From Methylocella sp. (GTDB lineage Bacteria; Pseudomonadota; Alphaproteobacteria; Rhizobiales; Beijerinckiaceae): 64,000 bases of DNA. Below the pieces are notes generated by a model. It ran no database searches. It was not told the origin of the DNA and saw only the letters and a list, made by a program, of their open reading frames with translations. The stretch's first letter is position 1. Every line of letters starts with the position of its first letter. The translations under genes were made by a program, and so were the position numbers. Where the stretch lies: positions 1,964,501 through 2,028,500 of the forward strand of contig JBBCGG010000001.1 in assembly GCA_037200525.1 (NCBI GenBank). The letters are read 5' to 3'. Below are positions 17,163-27,805 of this stretch, piece after piece.

Positions 17163-19187
17163 CTACCCCGCATCGGCCTCGAAACTGACCAGCTTGGCTC
17201 CCTCCGCGACTTGATCGCCGAGCGCAAATTTAAAGGCTCGGACAATCCCCGAGCTCGGGGCCCGCAGCAGATGCTCCATTTTCATTGCTTCGACAACCAG
17301 AACCGGTTGGTTCGCTTCGACTATGGTGCCGGGCTCCACCAGAAATGCGACGATCCGTCCCGGCATGGGAGAGGTCAAATCCCTCCGCGGCTCCTCGCTC
17401 GTCGCCGCGTCGTCGCCGCGATCAGCCAGAGCGAAGCAATGGCAAGGCTGCCCCTTCATGCATATGACGATCTTCCCATCAGCGCGAATCCAACGCGCCG
17501 ACGATTTCCAGCCGTCGAGATCGAACGATAGAACTCCATCTTCCGCGAGAGCGCCGGTTGCGCGGAGAAAAACGCTGTCCAGCGTCGTAAGTCGCCAGCC
17601 CTCGCCCAGGTAAGTAATCTGGATCACGCGATTTTCAGCACCCCGCGCTGTAGTTTCTCGCAAAACACACGTTTCCTCAGCGGCCTCGTTCAGCCGCCAG
17701 GCGTCTTGCCGGTTCCAAGGGCTCCAAGGATCACCCGAGCGCGCCGCCGCTTTTTCCACGGCGCGGGCGCACTCGCGCAGAAGGCCGATCACGGCAAGGG
17801 CGAGAATCTGGGCTGAGGCGGCCGGCGCTGGGGCCAGAAGCGCCGCGCGATGCCGCTCTATAAAACCGGCATCCGGGGCGGCCTGCGCAAACGACTCGCT
17901 GCTCGCGATGGCTGTCAGAAAGCCAAGGTTGGTCGCAAGGCCGGCGACGCGCATATCGCTGAGCGCATGGCGTAGGCGCAAAATGGTTTTGGAGCGATCC
18001 TCGTCCCAGACGATCAGTTTGGCGATCATCGGATCATAATGGACCAAGATCTCATCTCCGGCCTTGCAACCGGAATCAATGCGCACATGCCGTCCCGCCT
18101 TGGGAAAATCGAGGCATTCGAGGCGCCCGCTTTGGGGGACAAAATCCCTGGCCGGATCCTCGGCGTATAGCCGCGCCTCGATGGCATGGCCTCTGGCGAC
18201 GATTTGCTCCTGCGCCAGCGGCAATCCTTCGCCAGCCGCAGCCCGCAATTGCCATTCGACGAGATCAAGGCCGGTGATCATTTCGGTGACCGGATGCTCG
18301 ACTTGCAGGCGCGCGTTCATCTCCAGTAAATAAAAAGCCCCATCCTTGGGCGACACGAGAAATTCGATGGTGCCCGCGCCGACGTAGGATGCCGCGCGAG
18401 TCCCGCGCAGCGCCGCCTCGCGCATGGCCTGGCGAAGCTCCCCGGAAAGCTCCGGGGCGGGAGCCTCTTCGATGATTTTCTGATGCCGGCGCTGAATTGA
18501 GCAATCGCGATCGAAGAGATGAACGCAGGCGCCTCGAGCGTCGGCGAAGATCTGAACCTCGACATGCCGCGCGGGGCGCAAATATCTCTCGAGCAGCATG
18601 CGGTCGTCGCCAAAAGCAGCCATCGCCTCCCGCTTGGCGCTGGCGAGTTGAGCGACGAAATCGGCGCCGCTCGCGACGATTTTCATGCCTTTGCCGCCCC
18701 CGCCCCCCGAAGGTTTCAGCAATACCGGATAGCCGATTGCGTCGGCCTCGGCGGTAAGCCGCGAAAGCGTCTGGTCCTCGCCGTGATAGCCGGGAATCAG
18801 CGGAACCCCGGCCTCGCCCATCAGCGCCTTGGCGCGGGATTTGTCGCCCATCGCACGGATCGCCGCGGCCGGCGGCCCAATAAAGACCAAACCAGCCGCA
18901 GCGCAGGCCTCGGCGAAGCCCGCGTTCTCGGACAGAAACCCGTAACCCGGATGCACCGCCTCGGCCCCGGCGTGCAACGCCGCCGCGATGATCCTATCCC
19001 CGGCGAGGTAGCTTTCGCGGGCGGCGGCGGGGCCAATCAAAATCGCCTCATCGGCGAGCGCGACATGCAGCGAGGCGCGGTCGGCCTCGGAATAGACCGC
19101 AGTGGTCGCAACGCCAAGCCGCTGCGCGGTCCGAATGATGCGGCAGGCGATTTCGCCGCGATTGGCGATCAGGATTTTGGCGAACAT
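17163..19187 (-). CDS. mccA: 3-methylcrotonyl-CoA carboxylase biotin-carrying alpha subunit
   Basis: About 674 residues: biotin carboxylase domain (about 1-450, 'ILIANRGEIA', ATP-grasp 'PSGGGGGKGMK'), a middle domain, and a C-terminal biotinyl domain with the attachment lysine in 'EAMKMEH'. It carboxylates biotin and hands the carboxyl to MccB for leucine breakdown. Acetyl- or propionyl-CoA carboxylases look alike, but ivd and mccB next door favour methylcrotonyl-CoA. The start ATG 19187 has CGGAGG at 19193-19198; the TTG one codon earlier is too close to it. Confidence 0.9.
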   Translation of the reverse strand: MFAKILIANRGEIACRIIRTAQRLGVATTAVYSEADRASLHVALADEAILIGPAAARESYLAGDRIIAAALHAGAEAVHPGYGFLSENAGFAEACAAAGLVFIGPPAAAIRAMGDKSRAKALMGEAGVPLIPGYHGEDQTLSRLTAEADAIGYPVLLKPSGGGGGKGMKIVASGADFVAQLASAKREAMAAFGDDRMLLERYLRPARHVEVQIFADARGACVHLFDRDCSIQRRHQKIIEEAPAPELSGELRQAMREAALRGTRAASYVGAGTIEFLVSPKDGAFYLLEMNARLQVEHPVTEMITGLDLVEWQLRAAAGEGLPLAQEQIVARGHAIEARLYAEDPARDFVPQSGRLECLDFPKAGRHVRIDSGCKAGDEILVHYDPMIAKLIVWDEDRSKTILRLRHALSDMRVAGLATNLGFLTAIASSESFAQAAPDAGFIERHRAALLAPAPAASAQILALAVIGLLRECARAVEKAAARSGDPWSPWNRQDAWRLNEAAEETCVLRETTARGAENRVIQITYLGEGWRLTTLDSVFLRATGALAEDGVLSFDLDGWKSSARWIRADGKIVICMKGQPCHCFALADRGDDAATSEEPRRDLTSPMPGRIVAFLVEPGTIVEANQPVLVVEAMKMEHLLRAPSSGIVRAFKFALGDQVAEGAKLVSFEADAG

Positions 19188-19203
19188 CAATGCCTCCGGC
19201 GCC

Positions 19204-20808
19204 TTACATGCGGAAGACGCCGAACCGCGTCTCTTCGATCGGAGCGTTGAGCGCGGCCGAGATCGAAAGGCCTAACACCATGCGGGTCTCGGCCGGATCG
19301 ATGACGCCATCATCCCAAAGCCGGGCGCTGGCGTAATAGGGATGCGCCTCGCGTTCGAATTTTTCGCGGATCGGCGCTTTGAAGGCTTCCTCTTCTTCGG
19401 AGGTCCAGACGTCTCCCGCGCCAAGATTATCGCGCCTGACATTGGCCAGGACGTTGGCGGCTTGTTCGCCGCCCATCACTCCAATGCGCGCGTTCGGCCA
19501 CATCCAGAGGAACCGCGGTCCGAAGGCGCGCCCGCACATGCCGTAATTGCCGGCGCCGAAACTGCCGCCGACGACGATCGTAAATTTAGGCACATTGGCG
19601 CAGGCGACGGCGGTGACGAGCTTGGCGCCGTCCTTGGCGATGCCTTGCGCCTCATATTTCTGGCCGACCATGAAGCCGGCGACATTTTGCAGGAAGACCA
19701 ACGGAATTTTCCGCTGCGCGCAAAGCTCGACGAAGTGAGCGCCCTTCAGAGCCGACTCCGAAAACAAGATCCCGTTGTTGGCGAGAATGCCGACGGGATA
19801 GCCGAAAATATGCGCAAAGCCGCAGACCAAAGTCGTTCCGTAAAGCGCCTTGAACGAGTCGAAGACGCTGCCATCGACGATGCGCGCGATGATCTCATGC
19901 ACATCATAGGATTTGCGCGGATCGGCTTCGACGATGCCGTAAATGTCTTTTGGATCGTAGAGCGGCTCGGCTGGCGTCTCCAAGGCGATATCGGGCAGTT
20001 TGCGCCTGTTGAGATTGCCGACGATCGTTCGCGCGATTTCGAGCGCCTCGGCGTCGCTCGAGGCGTAATGGTCCGTGACGCCTGACTTGCGGGAGTGAAC
20101 CTCTGCGCCGCCAAGATCTTCCGCGGAAACGATCTCGCCGGTGGCCGCTTTGACGAGCGGGGGGCCGGCCAGAAAAATAGTCCCTTGCCCGCGCACGATG
20201 ATCGCCTCATCGCTCATCGCCGGGACATAGGCGCCGCCGGCGGTGCAGCTTCCCATCACGACGGCGATCTGCGGAATGCCGGCGGCGGACATCCGCGCCT
20301 GATTGAAAAAGATCCGACCGAAATGATCGCGATCGGGAAACACCTCGTCCTGGTTTGGCAGATTGGCGCCGCCGCTATCAACGAGGTAAAGGCATGGAAG
20401 ATTGTTTTCGCGTGCGATCTCCTGCGCGCGCAGATGCTTTTTTACGCTCAAAGGGTAGTAGGTCCCGCCCTTGACGGTTGCGTCATTGGCGATGACGACG
20501 CATTCCTGACCGCGGATGCGCCCGATGCCGGCGACGACTCCCGCGGCGGCGATGGTTTCCGCATAGACTTCGTAAGCAGCAAATTGCGAGAACTCCAGAA
20601 ATGGCGCCCCCTTATCGAGCAGGACGCCGATCCGATCGCGCGGCAACAGCTTGCCGCGCAGGATGTGTCTTTCCCGCGCTTTTGGGCCGCCGCCCTGACG
20701 TATGATCTCAACCTTCGCCCGCAGATCGTCGACGAGGCCTTGCATCGCCTTTGCGTTGGCCGCAAAACGCGCGCTGCGCGGTTCAGCCTGGGATTTGAGG
20801 GCGCTCAT
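19204..20808 (-). CDS. mccB: 3-methylcrotonyl-CoA carboxylase carboxyltransferase beta subunit
   Basis: 534 residues, crotonase-type carboxyltransferase with N- and C-terminal halves. Typical motifs are '[16 protein letters not shown]' for acyl-CoA binding, '[16 protein letters not shown]', '[10 protein letters not shown]' and '[15 protein letters not shown]'. It transfers carboxyl from MccA biotin to 3-methylcrotonyl-CoA. It lies between ivd and mccA with gaps of 6 and 16 bases, forming one leucine-degradation operon. The later pathway steps (methylglutaconyl-CoA hydratase, HMG-CoA lyase) are not in the window. Confidence 0.93.
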   Translation of the reverse strand: MSALKSQAEPRSARFAANAKAMQGLVDDLRAKVEIIRQGGGPKARERHILRGKLLPRDRIGVLLDKGAPFLEFSQFAAYEVYAETIAAAGVVAGIGRIRGQECVVIANDATVKGGTYYPLSVKKHLRAQEIARENNLPCLYLVDSGGANLPNQDEVFPDRDHFGRIFFNQARMSAAGIPQIAVVMGSCTAGGAYVPAMSDEAIIVRGQGTIFLAGPPLVKAATGEIVSAEDLGGAEVHSRKSGVTDHYASSDAEALEIARTIVGNLNRRKLPDIALETPAEPLYDPKDIYGIVEADPRKSYDVHEIIARIVDGSVFDSFKALYGTTLVCGFAHIFGYPVGILANNGILFSESALKGAHFVELCAQRKIPLVFLQNVAGFMVGQKYEAQGIAKDGAKLVTAVACANVPKFTIVVGGSFGAGNYGMCGRAFGPRFLWMWPNARIGVMGGEQAANVLANVRRDNLGAGDVWTSEEEEAFKAPIREKFEREAHPYYASARLWDDGVIDPAETRMVLGLSISAALNAPIEETRFGVFRM

Positions 20809-20814
20809 ATGGGC

Positions 20815-21978
20815 TCAATTCCCGTCAAATAATTCACGGCCGATCAGCATTCGCCGGATTTCGCTCGTGCCCGCGCCGATTTCATAGAGCTTTGCGTCGC
20901 GGAGCAGACGCCCGGTCGGATAGTCGTTGATATAGCCATTGCCGCCGAGCAGTTGGATCGCGTCGAGCGCCGATTGCGTCGCGGCCTCCGCCGCAAACAA
21001 CAGGGCTCCGGCCGCGTCCTTGCGCGCGGGCCGGCCCCCGTCGCACGCGCGGGCCACTGCATAGACATAGGCGCGGCAGGCGCTGAGGCGGGCATACATA
21101 TCGGCGAGCTTGCCCTGAACCAGTTCGAACTCGCCGATCGCCCGGCCGAATTGTTTGCGCTCACGCGCATATGGTAGGCAAATGTCGAGACAGGCTTGCA
21201 TAATCCCGATTGGCCCTCCGGCCAGCACCGCGCGTTCATAGTCAAGGCCGGACATCAGCACGCCGACGCCCTGATTGACCCCTCCCAGCGCATTCTCCTG
21301 CGGAACTTCGCAATCTTCGAAAACGAGTTCGGAGGTTGGGGATCCGCGCATGCCGAGCTTGTCGAGTTTTTGCGCGGCGTGAAACCCTTTGAACTCCTTC
21401 TCGATCAGAAAGGCCGTGATCCCGCGTCCGCCGGAGGCCGGATCGGTCTTGGCGTAGACCACTAGCGTCGAGGCGTAATGACCATTGGTGATCCACAATT
21501 TGGCGCCGTTGAGAATGAAGCGATCGCCCTTTTTGTCGGCGCGCAGGCGCATCGACAAGACGTCCGAGCCAGAATTGGCCTCGGACATGGCGAGCGCCCC
21601 GACATGTTCGCCGGAGATCAATTTTGGCAGGTAGCGGCGTTTTTGCGCTTCGCTTCCATGGCGACGGATCTGATTGACGCAGAGATTGGAATGCGCGCCA
21701 TAGGACAGCCCGACTGAAGCTGAAGCCCGGCTGATCTCCTCCATGACGACGCAATGCGCGAGATAGCCAAGGCCAGCGCCGCCATGTTCCTCCTCGACGG
21801 TGATCCCGAGCAGCCCGAGCGCGCCCATATGCGGCCATAGGTCTTGCGGAAACGCATCGCTGCGGTCGATCTCCGCCGCGCGCGGGGCAATTTTCGCATC
21901 GGCGAAGGCGCGGACCGCATCGCGCAGCATATCGATCTCGGATCCAAGCGCGAAGTCGAGGGTTGGATTTTGCGCCAT
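20815..21978 (-). CDS. ivd: Isovaleryl-CoA dehydrogenase
   Basis: About 387 residues, acyl-CoA dehydrogenase fold. '[16 protein letters not shown]' and '[11 protein letters not shown]' bind FAD and substrate, '[16 protein letters not shown]' fits the isovaleryl branch with its catalytic glutamate, and the C terminus has '[15 protein letters not shown]'. It oxidises isovaleryl-CoA and passes electrons to ETF, encoded at 32868-34564. It is first in the ivd-mccB-mccA operon. I prefer the ATG at 21978 over 21990 because GGGA lies ahead of it and the N terminus then fits the family; both are possible. Confidence 0.92.
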   Translation of the reverse strand: MAQNPTLDFALGSEIDMLRDAVRAFADAKIAPRAAEIDRSDAFPQDLWPHMGALGLLGITVEEEHGGAGLGYLAHCVVMEEISRASASVGLSYGAHSNLCVNQIRRHGSEAQKRRYLPKLISGEHVGALAMSEANSGSDVLSMRLRADKKGDRFILNGAKLWITNGHYASTLVVYAKTDPASGGRGITAFLIEKEFKGFHAAQKLDKLGMRGSPTSELVFEDCEVPQENALGGVNQGVGVLMSGLDYERAVLAGGPIGIMQACLDICLPYARERKQFGRAIGEFELVQGKLADMYARLSACRAYVYAVARACDGGRPARKDAAGALLFAAEAATQSALDAIQLLGGNGYINDYPTGRLLRDAKLYEIGAGTSEIRRMLIGRELFDGN

Positions 21979-22112
21979 AGAGAATCCCATGCGAGAACGT
22001 TCACGAAGCTAACCTTTTCGCGCTGATTTGGCGATGGCGTCGCTGATCGCCGGAATTTCCCGCAAACCCTGTGGCTGGCGGCCGCAAAATCGCAAAAGCA
22101 AAATCGCACAAG

Positions 22113-23285
22113 ATGGATCGTCAAATTTTGCCGAATATGTCAGCCGCAGCGATCGATCTGTGTCGGGCCTTGGTGCAATGCCCGTCCGTGACGCCGCAGG
22201 AGGGCGGCGCGCTCGGCGTGCTGGAAGCGGCGCTGCGCCGGGCCGGCTTTGCGACGCACCGGGTGGTTTTCTCGGAGCCCGGAACGCCCGACATCGATAA
22301 TCTCTATGCCCGCGTCGGGACCGGCGCGCCCTATCTTCTTTTCGCCGGCCACACGGATGTCGTGCCGGTTGGGGACGCCGCCAACTGGCGTTTCGATCCG
22401 TTCAGCGCCGAGATCGCCGATGCGGCGATCTTTGGCCGCGGCGTCGTCGATATGAAAGGCGGCGTTGCGGCTTTCGCCGCCGCCGCCTGCGCCTTCATCG
22501 CGCGCCACGGGACGGAAAAAGGCTCGATCGGCTTTCTCATCACGGGCGATGAGGAAGGCCCGGCCGTCAACGGCACGGCGAAGCTGCTGCGCTGGGCGCA
22601 TGAGCGCGGCGAGCGTTTCGATCACTGCATTCTTGGCGAGCCGACCAATCCCGAGGCGCTCGGCGATATGATCAAGATCGGCCGGCGAGGCTCCTTGAAC
22701 GGAACATTGATCGCGCAGGGCCGTCAGGGCCATGTCGCCTACCCGCAGCGGGCGATAAATCCGATCCCGCAGTTAATGCGGCTTCTTGAGGTTTTTCGCG
22801 CGCCGCTCGATTCTGGAACCGCCCATTTCGACGCTTCGAACCTCGAGGTTGTGAGCGTCGATGTCGGCAACCCGGCATTCAACGTCATTCCGGCGCAAGC
22901 GCGCGCAAAATTCAACATCAGGTTCAATGATCTCTGGACGCCCGACGCGCTTGCGGCCGAGTTGCGCGCGCGGTTGGATGCGGCCGGGCAGGGCGTCGAT
23001 TATAAGCTCAGCTTCGAGCCCTGCAACGCGCTGGCTTTCCTGACGCCGCCCAACCGCTTTACGGATCTCGTTGCGGGCGCAGTGCGGAAACGGCTTGGGC
23101 GCACGCCGGTCCTTTCGACAAGCGGCGGGACCTCGGATGCGCGATTCATTCGAGCCTATTGCCCGGTGGTCGAATTCGGCCTTGTCGGCGCAACCATGCA
23201 TATGGTCGATGAACATGCCTCGATCAAAGACATCGAAGCTTTGACCGAGATTTACGCGACGCTGCTTGAGGATTATTTCGGCTGA
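22113..23285 (+). CDS. dapE: Succinyl-diaminopimelate desuccinylase
   Basis: About 390 residues, M20 zinc peptidase fold. Metal-site motifs are 'LLFAGHTDVVP', 'GRGVVDMKGG' and 'ITGDEEGPAVNGT'. The dimerisation lid contains 'GRQGHVAYPQRAINPI', and 'STSGGTSDARF' is the DapE-specific C-terminal signature. It removes succinate from N-succinyl-LL-diaminopimelate for lysine and peptidoglycan. Start codons at 22071 (GTG), 22113 and 22137 are all possible; I take 22113. It is convergent with the cytochrome gene, 13 bases apart. Confidence 0.94.
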   Translation: MDRQILPNMSAAAIDLCRALVQCPSVTPQEGGALGVLEAALRRAGFATHRVVFSEPGTPDIDNLYARVGTGAPYLLFAGHTDVVPVGDAANWRFDPFSAEIADAAIFGRGVVDMKGGVAAFAAAACAFIARHGTEKGSIGFLITGDEEGPAVNGTAKLLRWAHERGERFDHCILGEPTNPEALGDMIKIGRRGSLNGTLIAQGRQGHVAYPQRAINPIPQLMRLLEVFRAPLDSGTAHFDASNLEVVSVDVGNPAFNVIPAQARAKFNIRFNDLWTPDALAAELRARLDAAGQGVDYKLSFEPCNALAFLTPPNRFTDLVAGAVRKRLGRTPVLSTSGGTSDARFIRAYCPVVEFGLVGATMHMVDEHASIKDIEALTEIYATLLEDYFG

Positions 23286-23298
23286 TCAGTCGAGGCGG

Positions 23299-23874
23299 TC
23301 ATTCCGCGTTGATTTGCTTTGGCAGCATCCGGTTCAGCACGCCGTCCCGCCGCACGAAAATGTGCCAGCTGGTTGCAAGGATATGCAAGCCGACGAGCGC
23401 ATAGACCGCCCATTGCAAGGCCAGATGGACGTTTTGAGCAACCTTCGCCAATGGCTTGTCTTCGGGAAGAAGCGGAAGCTTGAACAGGTTGAAGAAATTC
23501 ACCGGATGGTCGCTGGCGGAGGACAGAATATAGCCGCTGATCGGCATGGCCAAAAGAATCAAATAGAGCAGAACGTGGCTGACCTTGGCCAGGATCGACT
23601 CCCAAGGCTCAAGGCTCCAGGGCAAGGGCGGCGGGGGATTCAAGGCGCGCCAGAAGATGCGGAAAGCCACCAATACGAAAATCGTCACGCCGAGCGATTT
23701 GTGGATCATGAATAGAGTGCGGACCCAAGGGTTGTCATCCGCCATCGACGTCATGACCCAGGCGATGGGCAGGATTGCGAAGACCAGAAGCGCAGTGAGC
23801 CAATGCAGCCACTGCGATACGTGGTGATACTCTTCGGTCGGGACGCTTACAGAAAATCTCGGCTGTTTCACCAT
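23299..23874 (-). CDS. Cytochrome b561 family protein
   Basis: About 191 residues with four membrane helices and histidines placed as haem ligands: 'HHVSQWLHWLTA' in helix 1, 'MIHKSLGV' in helix 2, 'VSHVLLYLILL' in helix 3 and 'LHILATSWHIF' in helix 4. It is a dihaem inner-membrane electron carrier of the bacterial (YodB/CybB-like) type that may oxidise quinol or respond to superoxide. The start ATG 23874 begins ahead of helix 1; the open frame extends 49 codons further without support. Confidence 0.87.
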   Translation of the reverse strand: MVKQPRFSVSVPTEEYHHVSQWLHWLTALLVFAILPIAWVMTSMADDNPWVRTLFMIHKSLGVTIFVLVAFRIFWRALNPPPPLPWSLEPWESILAKVSHVLLYLILLAMPISGYILSSASDHPVNFFNLFKLPLLPEDKPLAKVAQNVHLALQWAVYALVGLHILATSWHIFVRRDGVLNRMLPKQINAE

Positions 23875-24044
23875 GCGCGAAGGCCCCCTGATGTTCTTGG
23901 ATTTGGGTCTGGAGGCGGATGCTTTTTGACTTGAGCCAAGCTTCCGACAGACGCAATTCATAGAATATCGTCCAAACGCGAGTTGGACAAATGAGGATCG
24001 AACGCGTTCTCCGGGATTCATTCATCGGCGACGGCGTCGATAGA

Positions 24045-26363
24045 TCAGCTTGGGGCCCGATCATTCGACGCTTCGATTTGCCGCGGGACATCGAACGCGG
24101 CGGCGGATTCTCCGGCGCATTTGCGGCGCCACATCTCGCGATAGGCGGCCTCGAGCGCGCCGGTGAAAACCGCTCCGTCGCATAAGGGAAAAGCGGCCAT
24201 CCGGGTGCGAAGCGAGGCGCGCAGATTTGTCAGGCGCTCGGGATCGGCGGCGAGGGCCGCAGCGATGGCTATATATTCGGCGCTCGAAGAAGCCGCCAAC
24301 TCGCTGAGCCCAAGCACATCGAGGAACGAGAGCGTTTGGCGCGAAGCCGGCCGCTCTTGCGGCAAGGTCACGACCGGAACCCCCATCCAAAGCGCCTCGC
24401 AGGTGGTCAGCGCGCCGCAGAAGGGAAACGGATCCAGCGCGACATCGATCTCGCCATACTCGGCCAGCATTTCTTTGTGCGGCGAAAACCCGCGAAGCTC
24501 CACCCGCTCAAGGTCGATGCCTTCTGCCAGGAAAGCGTCGCTAAGCCTTCGCCGCGCGGTTTCATCGGCAAGCGACGCCCATTTGAGGAGCAGACGCGAT
24601 TGCGGCGCGGCCCGGAGCACCGCTGACCACAGCGTGACGACCTCGGGACCGATCTTGGCGATATTGTTGAAGCTGCCGAATGTAAACGGCTCGCCCTTCA
24701 GCGATGGTGGCGGGACTGGGGTCGGCGCGTAGTCGGGCGCCGCGTAGCAGAGCCGTCCGTGCGGCAATCTCACCAACGCCTCGCTGCACCAGCGCTCCGC
24801 GCCGGCAGGGGCGGTGCTGGGGTCCATCAACAAATAGTCGATCGAGGCGAGGCCGGTGGTGGCGACATAGCCCAACCAGGAAACCTGCAGCGGCGCGACG
24901 CGCCCCGCGAACATGGCGAGCCGGTTTGCTCCCGTGTGTCCCGAGAGGTCAACCAGAATGTCGACGCCATCCCGGCTGATCAGGGTCGCCGCATCCGCGT
25001 CGGACAGCCTTGCAATGCTGCGCCAATGGTCGGCGGCGGCGCGCAACCGGGCGGTCGCGTCATCATTGGCGTCGCCATTGGAGTAGCAGAACGTCTCAAA
25101 GGCGGACTTGTTGTGCGACTCCAACACTTTGGTCAGGAAATAGCCGACCGGGTGGGTATGGAAGTCGCCCGAAACGTAACCGATCCGCAAGCGCCGATCG
25201 GGATCGGGGTCGCGCACGGGGAAAGATGCGGCTTGCCCCGCTTGGCGGCCGTGGAATTCGTCCCAGCGGCGATGTTCGCTGAACAATGCCTCCATCGACA
25301 GGTCCGAACGATAATTGAGATAGAGCAAAAGCTTGCTTCGCGCGTCGGCAAGGTCGGGTCTCAGAGAGAGGGCTCGCTCCAGATGCGCAATTGCTTCATC
25401 GAGGCGGCCCTGAATCTGAAGAACGATGGCGAGGTTCGTATGCGCCTCGGCGAAATCCGGCCTTAGTGCGAGCGCCTTCTCGTGGTGCGCCGCCGCCTCG
25501 CCGAGGGGGCCCTGATCCTTGCGGACGTTGCCGAGGTTCATATGCGCTTCGGCATAGTCCGGCCTGAGCGCGATCGCTTGCTCGAAAGACGCCGCCGCCG
25601 CGTCAAGCTGGCCTTGAAGGTGTCGGACGTTGCCCAAGCTTACATGAGCTTGCGCCAAATCCGATTGGACGGCGAGCACGCCTTCGAAGGCGGTCGCCGC
25701 ATCGTTGAGCTTGCGTTGGGATTGCAGGATAAAGCCAAGGTTATAGCGCGCGGCCGAGAAATCCGGCTGGGCCGCCAAGGCTTGGCGATAAGATGACGCC
25801 GCATTGTCGAGGCGCCCCCGAGCCTGAAGCGCCAGTGCGAGGCTGTAGTGCGCCCCGGCGTGGTTTGGCTCCAAAATCAGCACCCGGCGGTAACAGGCCG
25901 CGGCCTCTTCCGCCTTGCCGTTTTCCATCAGCGCGTTGCCAAGGGCACCATGAGATGCGGCGGACATCGGCTCGAGCTCGAGCGCGCGCTGATGGCTGGC
26001 GACGGCTTCCTCCAGCCTTCCAAGACGCCCGAGGGCGAGGCCCAATTGGCTATGGATGCTCGCAATCCCTTCATTCAGCGCGGCGGCCTTGGCGAGCAAA
26101 TTGACCGCGATCTCGTTCTCGCCGGACTGGCAGGCGAGCGCGCCGAGATGATAGAGGCTGTCGAGGTGGTTCGGCTCGACTTCCAGAATCTGCCTGTAAA
26201 GCTTTACGGCCTCGGGGATCCGCCCAGCGCGCTGGCGTTCAAAGGCGGTGCGAAACAATTGGGCCGCGCGCGGCGAAGGACCAGGATTTGCGTCAGGAGG
26301 CGTAGAATTTTGCGCGGCCGCGCCCTGTTTAGCCGCCGCGCGCCGTTCTTTCCGATTGGCCAT
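24045..26363 (-). CDS. TPR protein with O-GlcNAc-transferase-like catalytic domain
   Basis: 772 residues. About nine tetratricopeptide repeats (35-345, each with the W/Y-LG-A-Y pattern such as 'AEAHMNLGNVRKDQG') precede an OGT/SPINDLY (GT41) domain (about 393-750). Catalytic-region motifs are 'YVSGDFHTHPVGYF' (H402/H404), 'VDLSGHTGANRL', 'FGSFNNIAKIGPEV' and 'DPFPFCGALTTCEALWMGVPVV'. It is likely a cytoplasmic transferase that adds a sugar to Ser/Thr of proteins held by the repeats. In bacteria such enzymes often modify surface or flagellar proteins. It stands alone with no obvious substrate gene nearby. Confidence 0.9.
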   Translation of the reverse strand: MANRKERRAAAKQGAAAQNSTPPDANPGPSPRAAQLFRTAFERQRAGRIPEAVKLYRQILEVEPNHLDSLYHLGALACQSGENEIAVNLLAKAAALNEGIASIHSQLGLALGRLGRLEEAVASHQRALELEPMSAASHGALGNALMENGKAEEAAACYRRVLILEPNHAGAHYSLALALQARGRLDNAASSYRQALAAQPDFSAARYNLGFILQSQRKLNDAATAFEGVLAVQSDLAQAHVSLGNVRHLQGQLDAAAASFEQAIALRPDYAEAHMNLGNVRKDQGPLGEAAAHHEKALALRPDFAEAHTNLAIVLQIQGRLDEAIAHLERALSLRPDLADARSKLLLYLNYRSDLSMEALFSEHRRWDEFHGRQAGQAASFPVRDPDPDRRLRIGYVSGDFHTHPVGYFLTKVLESHNKSAFETFCYSNGDANDDATARLRAAADHWRSIARLSDADAATLISRDGVDILVDLSGHTGANRLAMFAGRVAPLQVSWLGYVATTGLASIDYLLMDPSTAPAGAERWCSEALVRLPHGRLCYAAPDYAPTPVPPPSLKGEPFTFGSFNNIAKIGPEVVTLWSAVLRAAPQSRLLLKWASLADETARRRLSDAFLAEGIDLERVELRGFSPHKEMLAEYGEIDVALDPFPFCGALTTCEALWMGVPVVTLPQERPASRQTLSFLDVLGLSELAASSSAEYIAIAAALAADPERLTNLRASLRTRMAAFPLCDGAVFTGALEAAYREMWRRKCAGESAAAFDVPRQIEASNDRAPS

Positions 26364-26527
26364 GCTGGTCTTCCCCCATGCAAGCCTTGCTCGCCCAGGC
26401 CATGACGACGAGGCGCTCTGCGATATCCGGCAAATGCTGACGCGAGCCGGCTTCTTCGCAGCCGCTCTCTAGCGCAACTGCCGCATCAGCTCAACTGGGG
26501 CCGCCTCACAGCGCGACGAGGCGCCCA

Positions 26528-27700
26528 TTAGCCCACCACGAAATGCTTCGACAGCTTCAGTCCTTGGCCTTGATAATTCGAAGCATCGCCTTCGCCGTAG
26601 AGCACCTGGGGCGGCTCGGCCATTTTCTCGTAGACGAGGCGGCCGATGATTTGCCCATCCTCCAGAATAAACGGCACTTCGTGGCTGCGCACCTCGAGCA
26701 CGGCGCGGGCGCCTGGGCGATTGTCCGGCGCCGCGCCAAAGCCCGGATCGAAAAAGCCGGCGTAATGGACGCGAAACTCACCCATCGCCGGGTCGATCGG
26801 CACCATTTCGGCTGCGAGATCACGCGGGATGTGCAAGCGTTCCTGTGAGGCCAGAATATAAAATTCGCCCGGATCGAGAATCAGCCTGTTGTCTTTGCGA
26901 GCGAAAACCTTGTCCCAATAATCATCCATGCGATAAGCGCCGACGCGGTCGATATCCAGAATGTCGGCATGCTTTTGCGCCCGGTAGCCGATCACCTGCC
27001 CGAGCGCCTCTGCATTGAGGGCGACGCGCAGAACCAGCCCGTTGCGCAAATTCAACTCGCCATCGACGAGCGGGCTTTCCGCGTGATGCTCGCGCATTTC
27101 GTTGTCGTCGATGCCGAAATCCGTTTGCTCCAACTGCTGCGCGTTCAGCAGCCGGAAGCGGATCTGGTTGAGCTTGGCGCCTTTGCGCACTCTTACGCTG
27201 AAGCTGCGCGGCGAGACTTCGGCGTAGAGCGGTCCCTCATAGCCGCGGGAAACCCGGTCAAACACTTCGGAATGATCGGTGATCAGGCGGGTGAAAATAT
27301 CGAGGCGGCCGGTCGAGCTCTTGGGGTTCGCCAAAGCTGAGATGCCGTCGGGCAGCCGCAGATGCTCGAGCAGCGGGATCACGTAGACGCAGCCGCGCTC
27401 GAGCACGGCGCCGGCTTCCTCAAGGCTGATTCCCGCGTCGTTCTCGATCAGTGTCCGCAGCTGATCTTTGACGCTGCGGTCCTTGCCGGGAAGAAAGCTC
27501 GCCCGGACGCGGTAGGCGCGCGGCCCAAGACGCAAATCGAGGCTAGCCGGCTGAAACTGGCTGCCTTCCAGCTCTTCCTGATGCAAAATCATGCCCCGGC
27601 GCACCATCAGCTCGATTTTCTGGCGCGACAGCAGGCCGGACTTCGGGCCGAAGTCGTCTTGGTCCAATTTGGGAGAACGCGATTGCATGGAAAAACGCAT
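26528..27700 (-). CDS. dcd: 2'-deoxycytidine 5'-triphosphate deaminase (long, two-domain form)
   Basis: About 390 residues, twice the usual Dcd length, carrying two dUTPase-fold halves. The first has 'LEGSQFQPASLDLRLG' and 'ALANPKSSTGRLDIFTRL', the active-site segment. The second has 'RVHYAGFFDPGFG' and 'RAVLEVRSHEVPF'. It makes dUTP from dCTP for thymidylate supply. The duplicated form is common in alphaproteobacteria. The start is uncertain (TTG 27736, ATG 27700 or 27688); none has a strong ribosome site. It is divergent from metZ. Confidence 0.88.
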   Translation of the reverse strand: MRFSMQSRSPKLDQDDFGPKSGLLSRQKIELMVRRGMILHQEELEGSQFQPASLDLRLGPRAYRVRASFLPGKDRSVKDQLRTLIENDAGISLEEAGAVLERGCVYVIPLLEHLRLPDGISALANPKSSTGRLDIFTRLITDHSEVFDRVSRGYEGPLYAEVSPRSFSVRVRKGAKLNQIRFRLLNAQQLEQTDFGIDDNEMREHHAESPLVDGELNLRNGLVLRVALNAEALGQVIGYRAQKHADILDIDRVGAYRMDDYWDKVFARKDNRLILDPGEFYILASQERLHIPRDLAAEMVPIDPAMGEFRVHYAGFFDPGFGAAPDNRPGARAVLEVRSHEVPFILEDGQIIGRLVYEKMAEPPQVLYGEGDASNYQGQGLKLSKHFVVG

Positions 27701-27805
27701 CGAGGTGAGAGGGCGCCTCGGACGGACCGGCGGCAATGAGCTTAAGTTGCTTGAGATATAAGAAATAGGGGGTTAATCAACCAAGGATCGGTACAAGGAG
27801 GCAAG

